A stretch of 36,894 nucleotides of DNA, taken from IMG/VR virus record IMGVR_UViG_3300028800_000209, positions 1 to 36,894 of that record; one strand, given 5' to 3'. The notes below the pieces were generated by a model. That model was not told the origin of the DNA and searched no databases. It saw nothing but the letters and a program-made list of their open reading frames with translations. Positions 29,521 through 36,425 of this stretch are shown here, one piece after another. A program made the position numbers and the translations under genes. This stretch comes from a virus. Positions within the stretch are counted from its first letter, which is position 1. Every line of letters starts with the position of its first letter.

Positions 29521-31868
29521 TCCCGCCTCCCGATCCACTTTCCGATCTGCCCCATGATTCCAACCGCGCGCTTCCCGGCGCTAGCGGCATCCTTCGGCTC
29601 CTGAATGACTTCCTTCGCCAGCCCGATCGCGGCGTCTTCCTGACGGGCTTCGCGGTCCTGGTCGCGGTTCTGGTCGTTGACGACGAGTTCTCGCGCCTTC
29701 AGCCCCACATCCGCACGACGGGTGTGCGCATCCATAATCTTCGCCTGGGCCGTAGCGACGTCAAGGGACGTCTCTTTGGACTCCGGAGCCGACGCCCCTT
29801 CGTGCTTCGGCTCGAAGTGGCCCATGGCGATCTTCGCATTCACCTCGTCGGCACGCGCCTCGGCGACCTTGGCCTGTGCCTGAGATGTCGCGACCTTCGC
29901 ATCCGCGACCTTCGTCTTGTCGTCCATCTCCCGCTGCATCTGCAAGAGCTGCGGCGGCGGCTGCGCGCGAGCCGATGGCGGCACGAAGAATTCCTCTGGG
30001 TTCGACCAGCCCATCGCGGCGAGCGCCGCAGTATGGATCTTGATCGGATCGTACAGCGCAGGAGCCTTGTCCTGCAGCTGCATCAGCCCCATGATTTTCA
30101 TCATGCGTTGGCCGGCAGAGGACGTGTTCGGGTCGGCTTGCGGCACGAGTGAGCAGTTGTCGATGGCCATCAGAAACTTCTGCTTATCCCACGTCGTCTT
30201 CGATTTGCAGCCGCTCTCGAAGAAAGTCTCAGGGTTCTCCTTGATCACCTGCTTCAGGAGTTGGAATTCCTCCGCCTGCGCGCTATGCATGCGCTTATGG
30301 ACGGCGTTCATGACCTTGATGGCCTGGTCGATCATCGCCATCACGGTGCCGACTGGCACGTCCGCGCGACCCTCACCAACCTGGACCTCAGCAGTGCCGC
30401 CGATGCGCCGACCGGTCTCGGCCATGTTCTCGACCAACTGCATCAGGGCCGCCATGCCCTGGGTCGAATACGGAAGCGGCATCACCGCGTCTTTGATTGG
30501 TACCCCGTTGGTCTTGACCGATGCTCCGCCGCCTGGCGGCACACGGAAGATGTTCGTGTTCTGCCGGCCGCCATTGTCGGCCATCAGGTAGCCTGGGAAG
30601 TTCGCGAACATTCCGCAGTCAAGCATCTCGCGCCATGCCGCGGTCACGGCATTCGTCGTGTTTCCAAGGATGTGAAGGAGCCCGATATCGTAGAACCCGA
30701 GCCCTGGAATGAACGGCCACTTCACGAACCGTTTGCGAGCCACAGGCAGCGGAGCATCGTCCTTTCCGTAGTTGCGAACGACAGAAAGCGTTTCTCGCGA
30801 TGACGTATCGATCGTGACTACGTAAGGAACCGCCAGTCCGCTGTCCTTGCCATGGTGCTTGTGCTCGAAACCAACGATATCCAACTCGCAGTAAATCTCG
30901 TAGATTTCGCGTTCGCGATCCTGCGGGCGCCCCGTGGTATTGACACTGATTCCCTGCTGCGCGCGCTTTTCGTCCTCCAGCGCGTCGGTCGTCGGTGCCT
31001 TCGCGTCAGTGAGCGATATATCGCGGTAAATTCCCAGAATCTGCATGCGCCGTACCGTCGACGGTTTCATCATCGAGCGGTGCGTGACGCGCTGGGCGTT
31101 CGTCAGGTCTGTTGCCGACTGATTGACGATCAGATCCTCGGCATCGACTGATTCCGATACCGCGCGATTCCGCAGTGGGCACTTGTAGACCTTCTTGAAT
31201 CCGTCACCTCCGAACCCAGCCATGAGCAGCATGCGGTCTGTGTCCGGGTAGTACTCTGAGGCCCTCGTCGTCAGGTAATGATTCATGTCCATTTCGAGCG
31301 CCGAGGCCAACTCGTCGCTCAGCACGTTGGCGGACGTGGAATCATTCCTGATCTTCACTGGCCCATCTGTGGGCAGGAACTCGCTGCGGGCGTTCGCATT
31401 GAAACGCACCACGGCCTCGAGCAATAGCGGATGCCGAACCTTGCTCATTCCTTCGACGGGCGCGCCGTCGGCGGCGCCTTGAACATTCGGAAGTTCGATC
31501 TTGAGTCCGAGCAGCTTGATGCCCTGCGCGCGGTCGTCTATCCAATCCTGGCGGGAGGTAAGGTCTTCCTCGACTCCGCGCAGGAGATCGTCAGTGATAC
31601 GGGATAGTTCTGCGGCGTCGATTTTGTCCGCAAGGTTGTCGAACCATTCGATGGGTTTCTCTGGCTTCGGCTCGTTCAGCGGCTTGCCGTCCAGGGATAC
31701 GGTGATCGAGCCGTCGGCATGCTCGATGCGTACGACATTGTCGTTGTCATCGATGACCGGAGCATCCTCTCCGGCATCGACATGAACCTCTATGTTGGCC
31801 GGAGGGGGCATCCCAGGTTCCGGATCTGGAACCAGGCGCAGATTCGTGTTTGGGGCTAAGCCGGGCAC
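29517..31868 (-). CDS. Portal protein, P22-like
   Basis: 783 residues from GTG 31868 (MPGLAPNTNLRLVPDPEPGM) with GAGGGA upstream. Key parts are LLRGVEEDLTSRQDWIDDRA, GMSKVRHPLLLEAVVRFNAN (wing), EYYPDTDRMLLMAGFGGDGF and KKVYKCPL in the clip and stem region, FVKWPFIPGLGFYDIGLLHI with LGNTTNAVTAAWREMLDCGM, and VGEGRADVPVGTVMAMIDQA in the central helix. Length and order match P22-type portals (about 725 residues). The C-terminal third is an acidic coiled coil (KVADAKVATSQAQAKVAEAR), as in P22 barrels. It links DNA entry by the terminase to the neck proteins. Confidence 0.85.
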   Translation of the reverse strand: MPGLAPNTNLRLVPDPEPGMPPPANIEVHVDAGEDAPVIDDNDNVVRIEHADGSITVSLDGKPLNEPKPEKPIEWFDNLADKIDAAELSRITDDLLRGVEEDLTSRQDWIDDRAQGIKLLGLKIELPNVQGAADGAPVEGMSKVRHPLLLEAVVRFNANARSEFLPTDGPVKIRNDSTSANVLSDELASALEMDMNHYLTTRASEYYPDTDRMLLMAGFGGDGFKKVYKCPLRNRAVSESVDAEDLIVNQSATDLTNAQRVTHRSMMKPSTVRRMQILGIYRDISLTDAKAPTTDALEDEKRAQQGISVNTTGRPQDREREIYEIYCELDIVGFEHKHHGKDSGLAVPYVVTIDTSSRETLSVVRNYGKDDAPLPVARKRFVKWPFIPGLGFYDIGLLHILGNTTNAVTAAWREMLDCGMFANFPGYLMADNGGRQNTNIFRVPPGGGASVKTNGVPIKDAVMPLPYSTQGMAALMQLVENMAETGRRIGGTAEVQVGEGRADVPVGTVMAMIDQAIKVMNAVHKRMHSAQAEEFQLLKQVIKENPETFFESGCKSKTTWDKQKFLMAIDNCSLVPQADPNTSSAGQRMMKIMGLMQLQDKAPALYDPIKIHTAALAAMGWSNPEEFFVPPSARAQPPPQLLQMQREMDDKTKVADAKVATSQAQAKVAEARADEVNAKIAMGHFEPKHEGASAPESKETSLDVATAQAKIMDAHTRRADVGLKARELVVNDQNRDQDREARQEDAAIGLAKEVIQEPKDAASAGKRAVGIMGQIGKWIGRRE

Positions 31869-32137
31869 TTGAACAGTCCCTCATCCCGCGAACAGATCGC
31901 CGGGTCTGCTATCGGGCCGGTGCGTGCGATGATCTTCATGCCGGCGATCTGCGATCCTTCCTTGAAACCTTTGGATTCGAACACGCGCAGTGTCGCGCCA
32001 TTCACATGAATGCAGGTCGGGGGCTGCCCGCAAAGGTTCTCATACGCCGTGCGCGCTTCGATGACGCGCCGAATAAAGTCGATGTGCGGCGTCGATTCCA
32101 TATTCGGCGGCGTCAGGACTGACGAAGGCGCGCTCAC
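31856..32137 (-). CDS. Small unknown protein upstream of portal
   Basis: 93 residues from GTG 32137 (MSAPSSVLTPPNMESTPHID), with a GTGA overlap to the preceding stop. Residues 20-80 include HIDFIRRVIEARTAYENLCG, QPPTCIHVNGATLRVFESKG and GSQIAGMKIIARTGPIAD. It overlaps the portal start by 13 bases. No family recognised. Possibly a small cofactor of terminase or portal. Confidence 0.6.
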   Translation of the reverse strand: MSAPSSVLTPPNMESTPHIDFIRRVIEARTAYENLCGQPPTCIHVNGATLRVFESKGFKEGSQIAGMKIIARTGPIADPAICSRDEGLFKCPA

Positions 32138-32391
32138 TGCAGCTTCGCCTTCGGCGCCAGCGTCGCCATTTCCGCTCGAATGATCGGGTTCATGCAGCTC
32201 TTCACGAACAACTCCAATCCCTTCATGGCCGCACTGTCATCGGATTCCGCGGCGATAGTGTAAACCTGCCTCCAGTTGTGAGGGAACTGGCCGCTAACCG
32301 TCACGCGAAACAGGTATGGACGCTGGACGCGCGAGATCAGATCGACGATTGCCGTGCAGCGCGGAGTGGCGGTTTCAGGCGTCAGGATCAT
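32134..32391 (-). CDS. Small unknown protein after terminase
   Basis: 85 residues from ATG 32391 (MILTPETATPRCTAIVDLIS), continuing VQRPYLFRVTVSGQFPHNWR and VYTIAAESDDSAAMKGLELF to PKAKLQ. The order resembles a small beta-alpha protein. The longer TTG frame to 32493 contains an alternative small frame ending at this ATG (see the 30-residue peptide). No family recognised. Located between terminase and portal. Confidence 0.6.
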   Translation of the reverse strand: MILTPETATPRCTAIVDLISRVQRPYLFRVTVSGQFPHNWRQVYTIAAESDDSAAMKGLELFVKSCMNPIIRAEMATLAPKAKLQ

Positions 32392-32480
32392 GGCTTGCGA
32401 CTTTCTCTGCGCGACGCGCGGAAACGACGGACGGAGTCGTATGTAATCCACGCAGCTAGGGCCAGGAAACTCCAACTCAC
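32388..32480 (-). CDS. Possible 30-residue single-pass membrane peptide
   Basis: A GTG at 32480 starts MSWSFLALAAWITYDS followed by a strongly basic tail (VRRFRASRRESRKP). AGGAG lies five bases before it, overlapping the terminase stop region, and the stop TGA overlaps the next gene's ATG (ATGA), the same coupling seen across this window. The Trp-flanked hydrophobic segment of about 12-14 residues followed by positive charges suggests an inside-positive membrane anchor. It is very short, and the alternative TTG frame covers the same bases. Function unknown. Confidence 0.45.
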   Translation of the reverse strand: MSWSFLALAAWITYDSVRRFRASRRESRKP

Positions 32481-32489
32481 GACAGCTCC

Positions 32490-34118
32490 TCAAACCGGAT
32501 ACAGCGGCTGCTCCCTGCCAACATACGCCTTTTCCTGTTCAATTTCAGCTTCCCGTTCCGGCTGGCGCACCAGAAGCCCCATATCGCGCAGCTTCCGCAG
32601 GGCGCCGGATGTGCAGTCCACGTACTCGTCGTGCTTCCCCTTCGGGAACTGGCCGACCTGCTTCATGACCGCCTCCATCCAGAGCGTGTCAGGGCCGTGG
32701 ATGATGCCCTCGGCGAATATGTGCTGGACGCTGTAGAGCCTAGAGGTCTTGTCCTGGCTCTTCGGATCGCACAATTCCACGCCGAAACGCTCGCGACTGT
32801 ACAGGCGCCTGATTTCCTGCGCCACACTGATGCCGGACGCCTTGTTCTCGATCACCAGATTGTCGACCTTCCACTTGACGCAGGTCGAAACGGACTTTTC
32901 GACCAACTCGTGGAACTCCAGACGCTCGGTCCATGCGTACATGCACATGACCTTTGGTGCGAATTCCGAGAAGGTGGGATTTAGCCGGATTGGCTCGCCG
33001 TCAGGCCCCATAATCAGCGTCGCGTGCGCCTGCACATCGCCCGAGAAGATCCCCCAGATGATCATGCCGGACGGGTCGTTCATCGTGTCTTCGGTGTACG
33101 CCGTATCGAGCCACGCCAACACGTAATCCATCGGCGGAAACCGGTCTTTGTCCCAGAGCTTCCACCACTCGCGCTTGATTATCCCGCCGCCCTTCGGCTC
33201 TGGGCGCTGCTGAATCTGGCCGGCGAAGATGAACGGCCCCATGGTGCGCTCAAGGCCCTTGAGAGCGGCCTCGCTGAAACGCTCAGGCCAAAGCAGCTCG
33301 CCAGGCTCCGTCCGCGGATCCTTCCAGCCGATAACGGTGTGCAAAGACCGCTCCGGTTCGTATCGTCCGGGAAGGCAAAGATGCGTCCAACCATCGGCCT
33401 CCTTCTCCAGAATGTGCCCCGTCAGATCGTCTTCGGCCAGCCGCTGCTGGATGATGATCCAGGCGCCAGTTTCAAGATCGTTGACACGTGTCGGCATCGT
33501 GGTCTGCCACCAATCGATGACCTCGAGCATGCTGGCTTCGCTGGCGACATCGTTCGCCGCGTTCGGGTCGTCGATGATGATGATATTGCCGCCCTCTCCG
33601 GTAACCCCGGCTCCGATGGAGGTGATCAGGCGCTCGCCGCCTTTATCGTTGGCAAATCGGCTCTTCGTGTTCTGATCCGACGTCAGCTGAAACCTATGCC
33701 CCCACCGCGCCTGATACCACGGGGATTCGATCAGGCGGCGACATTTCACTGAATCACGTAGAGAAAGCTTGTCTGCGTAGGAGGCATGCAGCATCGGGAC
33801 GCCGGGGCCAGATGTCGGGGTATTGATTGGCTGCGCCCATACCCAGGCGGGAAACGCGACCGATACCGTGTCAGATTTACCGATGCGAGGAGGACAATTG
33901 ATGATCAGCTTCTTGATCTGCCCGTCGACGACGGCCTGCAGATGCTCGCAAATCGCATCGACACACCACCCGTCCTTCCACTGCGCAGGATCTATGTATT
34001 TCCATGCAGACTTCAGGAAAAGATAGAGCGATTCCTCGCATTCCGCACGATCAATGTCGAGCAATTGCAGCTTTGCATCGACAGAGTTCGGATCGAAAGA
34101 AGCGAGATTGAACGCCAT
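32490..34118 (-). CDS. Terminase large subunit
   Basis: 542 residues from ATG 34118 (MAFNLASFDPNSVDAKLQLL). ATPase part: Walker A CPPRIGKSD at about 75-83 and Walker B NIIIIDDPNAAND at about 178-190. Nuclease part: LAWLDTAYTED (first acidic site), DNLVIENKASGIS (second) and HDEYVDCTSGALRKL (third), as in RNase H-type terminase nucleases. It pumps and cuts DNA at the portal. No small terminase subunit is visible nearby. A TTG at 34154 adds 12 residues, would begin two bases after the CCA end of the tRNA-Gln gene, and has no ribosome site. The ATG has none either, so the start is uncertain. Confidence 0.9.
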   Translation of the reverse strand: MAFNLASFDPNSVDAKLQLLDIDRAECEESLYLFLKSAWKYIDPAQWKDGWCVDAICEHLQAVVDGQIKKLIINCPPRIGKSDTVSVAFPAWVWAQPINTPTSGPGVPMLHASYADKLSLRDSVKCRRLIESPWYQARWGHRFQLTSDQNTKSRFANDKGGERLITSIGAGVTGEGGNIIIIDDPNAANDVASEASMLEVIDWWQTTMPTRVNDLETGAWIIIQQRLAEDDLTGHILEKEADGWTHLCLPGRYEPERSLHTVIGWKDPRTEPGELLWPERFSEAALKGLERTMGPFIFAGQIQQRPEPKGGGIIKREWWKLWDKDRFPPMDYVLAWLDTAYTEDTMNDPSGMIIWGIFSGDVQAHATLIMGPDGEPIRLNPTFSEFAPKVMCMYAWTERLEFHELVEKSVSTCVKWKVDNLVIENKASGISVAQEIRRLYSRERFGVELCDPKSQDKTSRLYSVQHIFAEGIIHGPDTLWMEAVMKQVGQFPKGKHDEYVDCTSGALRKLRDMGLLVRQPEREAEIEQEKAYVGREQPLYPV

Positions 34119-34155
34119 CGCTACAGAGTAGCGGGCAGCCTCATCGATGGTCAAA

Positions 34156-34229
34156 TGGATCAGGGACTAGGACTTGCACCTAGATAGCGGGCTTCAAAGG
34201 CTCGCGTCCTGCTGTTAGACGATCCCTGA
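34156..34229 (-). tRNA. tRNA-Gln (TTG)
   Basis: TCAGGGA/TCCCTGA acceptor, loop CTTTGAA, encoded CCA. T-loop TGCAAGT with G at 55 and D-loop AGC in place of the usual GG. It ends two bases before a possible TTG start of terminase. Confidence 0.85.
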
Positions 34230-34230
34230 A

Positions 34231-34306
34231 TGGTTCAGGCGGCACGAGTCGGACGTGCGTGGCCGTGGTTCAGAGCCACGATGGGATACCGGCAACCCAC
34301 ACCTGA
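34231..34306 (-). tRNA. tRNA-Gln (CTG)
   Basis: Acceptor TCAGGTG/CGCCTGA, anticodon loop CTCTGAA with a strong CGTGG/CCACG stem, encoded CCA. The D-loop keeps GG. One-base gap to the previous tRNA. Confidence 0.85.
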
Positions 34307-34314
34307 GCTGAGAT

Positions 34315-34386
34315 TGGCGGGCTGTCGAGGTGTCGATCCTCGCACGGCAAGATTTGGAGGCTCGCCTGTTCGCTGGAACCCAACCC
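34315..34386 (-). tRNA. tRNA-Trp (CCA)
   Basis: Loop CTCCAAA is typical of tryptophan, with G73 and CCA. The D-arm is unusually small (GTTC-CAGC-GAAC), base 7 and the 31-39 pair are mismatched, and the total length is only 72. Possibly degenerate. Confidence 0.75.
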
Positions 34387-34391
34387 GTAAA

Positions 34392-34480
34392 TGGCGGAGA
34401 GCACATCGCACGATGACGATACCCGTGAGGGTACAGCGCGCTTTCCAGGCGGCTCCAGCACCCCGGCTGGTTTACTCTCC
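34392..34480 (-). tRNA. tRNA-Ser (GGA)
   Basis: Long variable arm (TACCC-TCAC-GGGTA), loop CTGGAAA, G73 and CCA. Anticodon- and T-stems have mismatches, T-loop ATCGTGC. First of four consecutive serine tRNAs. Confidence 0.75.
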
Positions 34481-34484
34481 AGAT

Positions 34485-34574
34485 TGGCGGAAGGCAGTGA
34501 ATTTGCGTCACATACCCGTCAAGGTACGACCTGTTTTCGAGGCAGGCGCAGCGCGCTTGTCTGCTTTACCTTCC
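34485..34574 (-). tRNA. tRNA-Ser (CGA)
   Basis: GGAAGGT/ACCTTCC-like acceptor (GCCTTCC at the 3' side), long variable arm, loop CTCGAAA, CCA. T-loop CGCAAAT (G55) with D-loop AAGCG. Confidence 0.85.
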
Positions 34575-34578
34575 AATG

Positions 34579-34669
34579 TGGCGGACAGCGGTCGGGCACG
34601 ATCCACAAACCCGGTAAGGGTTCCACCCGGCTTCAAACCGGAGGCGTGCGCCTGCACGCTTCACTGTCC
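34579..34669 (-). tRNA. tRNA-Ser (TGA)
   Basis: Loop TTTGAAG on a perfect TCCGG/CCGGG stem, long variable arm (AACCC-TTAC-CGGGTT), CCA. The D-arm is a strong GCGTGC/GCACGC hairpin and the T-stem is weak. Confidence 0.8.
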
Positions 34670-34674
34670 AAAAG

Positions 34675-34762
34675 TGGCGGAGAGCTGTGATCCTGCCTCA
34701 CAAACCCGTGAGGGTTCGCTTCGTTTAGCAAACGAGCCAGGGCCTCGCCCAGTTAACTCTCC
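34675..34762 (-). tRNA. tRNA-Ser (GCT)
   Basis: GGAGAGT/GCTCTCC acceptor, loop TTGCTAA, long variable arm, T-arm TGTGA/TCACA, CCA. It completes a set reading all six serine codons. Confidence 0.85.
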
Positions 34763-34766
34763 AAAT

Positions 34767-34843
34767 TGGTGGATCGCCAGGGCATCGAACCCCGATCTCT
34801 GCGCTTAAAAGGCGTGACTTTAGCCAGGTTAAGTTAGCGATCC
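34767..34843 (-). tRNA. tRNA-Lys (TTT)
   Basis: GGATCGC/GCGATCC acceptor, lysine-type loop CTTTTAA, T-loop TTCGATG, A73 and CCA. Three-base-pair anticodon stem with two outer mismatches. Confidence 0.85.
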
Positions 34844-34847
34844 AAAC

Positions 34848-34923
34848 TGGAGCCCCACGCCTGAGTTGCACAGGCCACCTCCTGGGTACGAATCAGGCGC
34901 TCCGCTGTCAGAGCTTGAAGGGC
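34848..34923 (-). tRNA. tRNA-Thr (CGT)
   Basis: Loop TTCGTAC, D-arm GCTC/GAGC with loop TGACAGCG, T-loop TGCAACT (G55), CCA. First of three consecutive threonine tRNAs. Confidence 0.85.
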
Positions 34924-34928
34924 AAAAC

Positions 34929-35003
34929 TGGAGCCTCGTCAGCGACTCGAGCGCTGTTCTGCCCGGTACAAGCGGGCTGCATCACCGTCAATGCTTACGG
35001 GGC
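34929..35003 (-). tRNA. tRNA-Thr (TGT)
   Basis: Loop CTTGTAC on a perfect GCCCG/CGGGC stem, D-loop TGACGGTG with the normal GG, T-loop CTCGAGT with the normal T55. CCA encoded. Confidence 0.85.
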
Positions 35004-35006
35004 AAT

Positions 35007-35082
35007 TGGAGCCTCACCAGGGATTTGCGCCCTGCACCTCGAACTTACCAAGTTCGCGTTCCGCTGTCAGAACTTGAGAGGC
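35007..35082 (-). tRNA. tRNA-Thr (GGT)
   Basis: Loop TTGGTAA on CGAAC/GTTCG, D-loop TGACAGCG, T-loop CGCAAAT (G55). CCA encoded. Its body resembles the CGT threonine tRNA. Confidence 0.85.
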
Positions 35083-35087
35083 ATGAT

Positions 35088-35162
35088 TGGCACCCAGGAT
35101 GCGAATCGAACGCATGCTGCCGCGCTTCGGAGGCGCAGTGCCGGAAGTCCACCGGCCTGGAT
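35088..35162 (-). tRNA. tRNA-Arg (CCG)
   Basis: Acceptor ATCCAGG/CCTGGGT, loop CTCCGAA on a GCGC stem, T-arm ATGCG/CGCAT with TTCGATT. CCA encoded. Confidence 0.85.
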
Positions 35163-35165
35163 AGT

Positions 35166-35260
35166 TGGTTGCCCGTCAGGGTGTCGAGCCCTGCCGTCGC
35201 CGCTAATCTGGCAGCTCTCCGCGCTTTATAAGGGCGCGCCGCACGCCGGTGCTACGGGCA
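35166..35260 (-). tRNA. Long-variable-arm tRNA with UAU loop (isotype uncertain)
   Basis: Perfect TGCCCGT/ACGGGCA acceptor, T-arm CAGGG/CCCTG, CCA, and a 26-base variable arm. The anticodon stem CGCGC/GCGCG closes a nine-base loop CCTTATAAA centred on TAT. TAT reads AUA (Ile), but long arms belong to Leu, Ser and Tyr. The D-arm is very short (GCAC-CGGC-GTGC). Confidence 0.7.
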
Positions 35261-35262
35261 AA

Positions 35263-35338
35263 TGGCACGCATGGTAGGAGTCGAGCCTACGCGATCAACG
35301 TTCGTAGCGTTGTCCCCGAATTCCCTCGGGCCATGCGC
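35263..35338 (-). tRNA. tRNA-Arg (ACG)
   Basis: Loop CTACGAA on a perfect CAACG/CGTTG stem, T-arm GTAGG/CCTAC, CCA. A34 would need deamination to inosine to read all of CGU, CGC and CGA. Confidence 0.85.
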
Positions 35339-35343
35339 ATGGA

Positions 35344-35415
35344 TGGTAGCGAGCTCCGGGGTCGCACCGGACGCGCTGAGCTTATGAGACTCTGCTGATC
35401 ACTGGATCGCTCGCA
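35344..35415 (-). tRNA. tRNA-Met-type (CAT)
   Basis: Loop CTCATAA, A73, CCA. Position 1-72 is an unpaired T-T, as initiators have an unpaired first pair, but the anticodon stem lacks the three G:C pairs of initiators. Initiator, elongator or Ile2 cannot be separated. Confidence 0.75.
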
Positions 35416-35421
35416 ACTGTT

Positions 35422-35497
35422 TGGTGTCTCCCCTCCGTTACGCTCGGAGCCCTCGTCCTCTTCAGGGACACGCTTCCACTAGGTTAGCTTGAGAGAC
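35422..35497 (-). tRNA. tRNA-Phe (GAA)
   Basis: GTCTCTC/GGGAGAC acceptor, loop CTGAAGA on TGTCC/GGACG, A73 and CCA. T-loop AGCGTAA is atypical. Confidence 0.85.
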
Positions 35498-35501
35498 GAA
35501 T

Positions 35502-35577
35502 TGGTGCGCTCAACTGGATTCGAACCAGTAGCTTTCAGGTTCTCAGCCTGTTGCGTATGCCGTTCCGCCATGAGCGC
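35502..35577 (-). tRNA. tRNA-Leu (GAG), short variable arm
   Basis: GCGCTCA/TGAGCGC acceptor, A73, CCA, loop CTGAGAA. The D-arm TGGCGGAACGGCATACGC is leucine-like, but the variable loop is only about five bases, whereas bacterial leucine tRNAs usually have a long arm. Confidence 0.8.
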
Positions 35578-35582
35578 GTAAG

Positions 35583-35660
35583 TGGTACCGCTGCTGGGAT
35601 TCGAACCCAGAACCGAATCGCTCTTGAGGCGAACGCATCTGCCGATTGTGCTACAGCGGT
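35583..35660 (-). tRNA. tRNA-Leu (CAA), short variable arm
   Basis: ACCGCTG/CAGCGGT acceptor, A73, CCA, loop CTCAAGA on TCGC/GCGA. The variable loop is about six bases. Confidence 0.8.
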
Positions 35661-35661
35661 A

Positions 35662-35732
35662 TGGTCTCCCCGAGACGATTCGAACGTCCGATGCGGTCGA
35701 TAGGAGCGACTGCTGTGTCCACCACCGAGGAG
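35662..35732 (-). tRNA. tRNA-Arg (CCT)
   Basis: CTCCTCG/CGGGGAG acceptor, loop CTCCTAT on GTCG/CGAC, T-loop TTCGAAT, CCA. Only 71 bases, with a small D-arm. Confidence 0.8.
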
Positions 35733-35733
35733 C

Positions 35734-35805
35734 TGGCGCGCAGAGAAGGATTCGAACCTTCAATCGTCGGTTTAGAAGGCCGTCTACCGGTCCATCGGTC
35801 TGCGC
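35734..35805 (-). tRNA. tRNA-Arg (TCT)
   Basis: GCGCAGA/TCTGCGC acceptor, loop CTTCTAA, T-arm GAAGG/CCTTC with TTCGAAT, G73 and CCA. One-base gap to the previous tRNA. Confidence 0.85.
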
Positions 35806-35808
35806 ATC

Positions 35809-35879
35809 TGGAGCGGGCGAACGGAGTCGAACCGTCCCATGCCTCTTTGGCAAAGATGCCGCGCACCATGCGCGCCCGC
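35809..35879 (-). tRNA. tRNA-Gly (GCC)
   Basis: GCGGGCG/CGCCCGC acceptor, loop TTGCCAA, T-arm GACGG/CCGTT, U73 and CCA. Confidence 0.85.
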
Positions 35880-35883
35880 GTGT

Positions 35884-35957
35884 TGGTACCTCGTGATGGA
35901 CTTGAACCACCATACGTCGCTAATCGGGCGACAGTCCTGCCGTTGAACGAACGAGGC
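35884..35957 (-). tRNA. tRNA-Ile (GAT) with C33
   Basis: Loop CCGATTA on a perfect GTCGC/GCGAC stem, giving anticodon GAT but C instead of the near-universal U at 33. T-arm GGTGG-TTCAAGT is isoleucine-like, A73, CCA. Confidence 0.75.
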
Positions 35958-35963
35958 ATTGAT

Positions 35964-36038
35964 TGGTCAGAGTGGCAAGACTCGAACTTGCATGGACATG
36001 CTCCCAAGGCACGTGGTCAACCTTTGACCCACACTCTG
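35964..36038 (-). tRNA. tRNA-Pro (TGG)
   Basis: CAGAGTG/CACTCTG acceptor with the proline-type C1-G72 pair, loop CTTGGGA, T-arm GCAAG/CTTGC, A73, CCA. Confidence 0.85.
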
Positions 36039-36043
36039 AATGT

Positions 36044-36118
36044 TGGAGATTCGTGCTGGGGTCTCACCAGCCTGAAACGGTTTTGCAGACCGCTGCCTGG
36101 ATGCTCGGCCAACGAATC
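36044..36118 (-). tRNA. tRNA-Cys (GCA)
   Basis: GATTCGT/ACGAATC acceptor, loop CTGCAAA, U73 as expected for cysteine, T-arm GCTGG/CCAGC with loop TGAGACC. CCA encoded. Confidence 0.85.
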
Positions 36119-36122
36119 AAAA

Positions 36123-36198
36123 TGGGGTGATGGGTTGGGCTTGCACCAACTAACAGGAGTTTCACAGACTCCGGCCTATCTGCTTCGGCTTCCACCAC
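36123..36198 (-). tRNA. tRNA-His (GTG)
   Basis: GTGGTGG/CCATCAC acceptor, loop CTGTGAA on GGAGT/ACTCC, C73, CCA. The base before G1 is T, so the usual encoded G-1 is absent. Confidence 0.85.
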
Positions 36199-36202
36199 AA
36201 GT

Positions 36203-36278
36203 TGGTACCCTTCCCCGGATTCGAACCGGGACTGACATGCTCCTAAGGCAAGTGCCTCTGCCGTTGGGCTAGAAGGGC
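36203..36278 (-). tRNA. tRNA-Leu (TAG), short variable arm
   Basis: GCCCTTC/GAAGGGT acceptor, loop CTTAGGA, T-arm CCCGG/CCGGG, A73, CCA. The variable loop is about five bases, like the other two leucine tRNAs. Confidence 0.8.
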
Positions 36279-36285
36279 GATGAAA

Positions 36286-36359
36286 TGGCGTTCCGTATGG
36301 GTGTCGATCCCATCACGACGGATTGAAAGTCCGCCTGCTTCGCCGGCTGCTCACGGAAC
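36286..36359 (-). tRNA. tRNA-Glu (TTC)
   Basis: GTTCCGT/ACGGAAC acceptor, loop CTTTCAA on CGGA/TCCG, G73 as for glutamate, CCA. T-loop ATCGACA is shared with the Trp tRNA. Confidence 0.85.
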
Positions 36360-36364
36360 ATTGA

Positions 36365-36425
36365 TCGATCGCGGCTCCGGAACCAAACCGGATTTAATCC
36401 CCATAACTCTGGGCACCGCATGCGA
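36365..36425 (-). pseudogene. Short tRNA-like remnant
   Basis: 61 bases between two tRNAs. A perfect T-arm-like hairpin (TCCGG-TTTGGTT-CCGGA) and one other arm with a GTT-containing loop are visible, but there is no D-arm, only four acceptor pairs and CGA in place of CCA. A decayed tRNA is likeliest. Confidence 0.4.

Noticed and set aside
35646-36272. 208-residue plus-strand frame with RFERP, GFEPS, GLEPP and DSNLHG strings
   Set aside because: These are antisense translations of tRNA T-arms (repeated GGATTCGAACC), a well-known source of false proteins. The same applies to plus-strand frames at 34230-34808, 34866-35277 and 35582-35896, and to minus-strand frames at 35479-36007.
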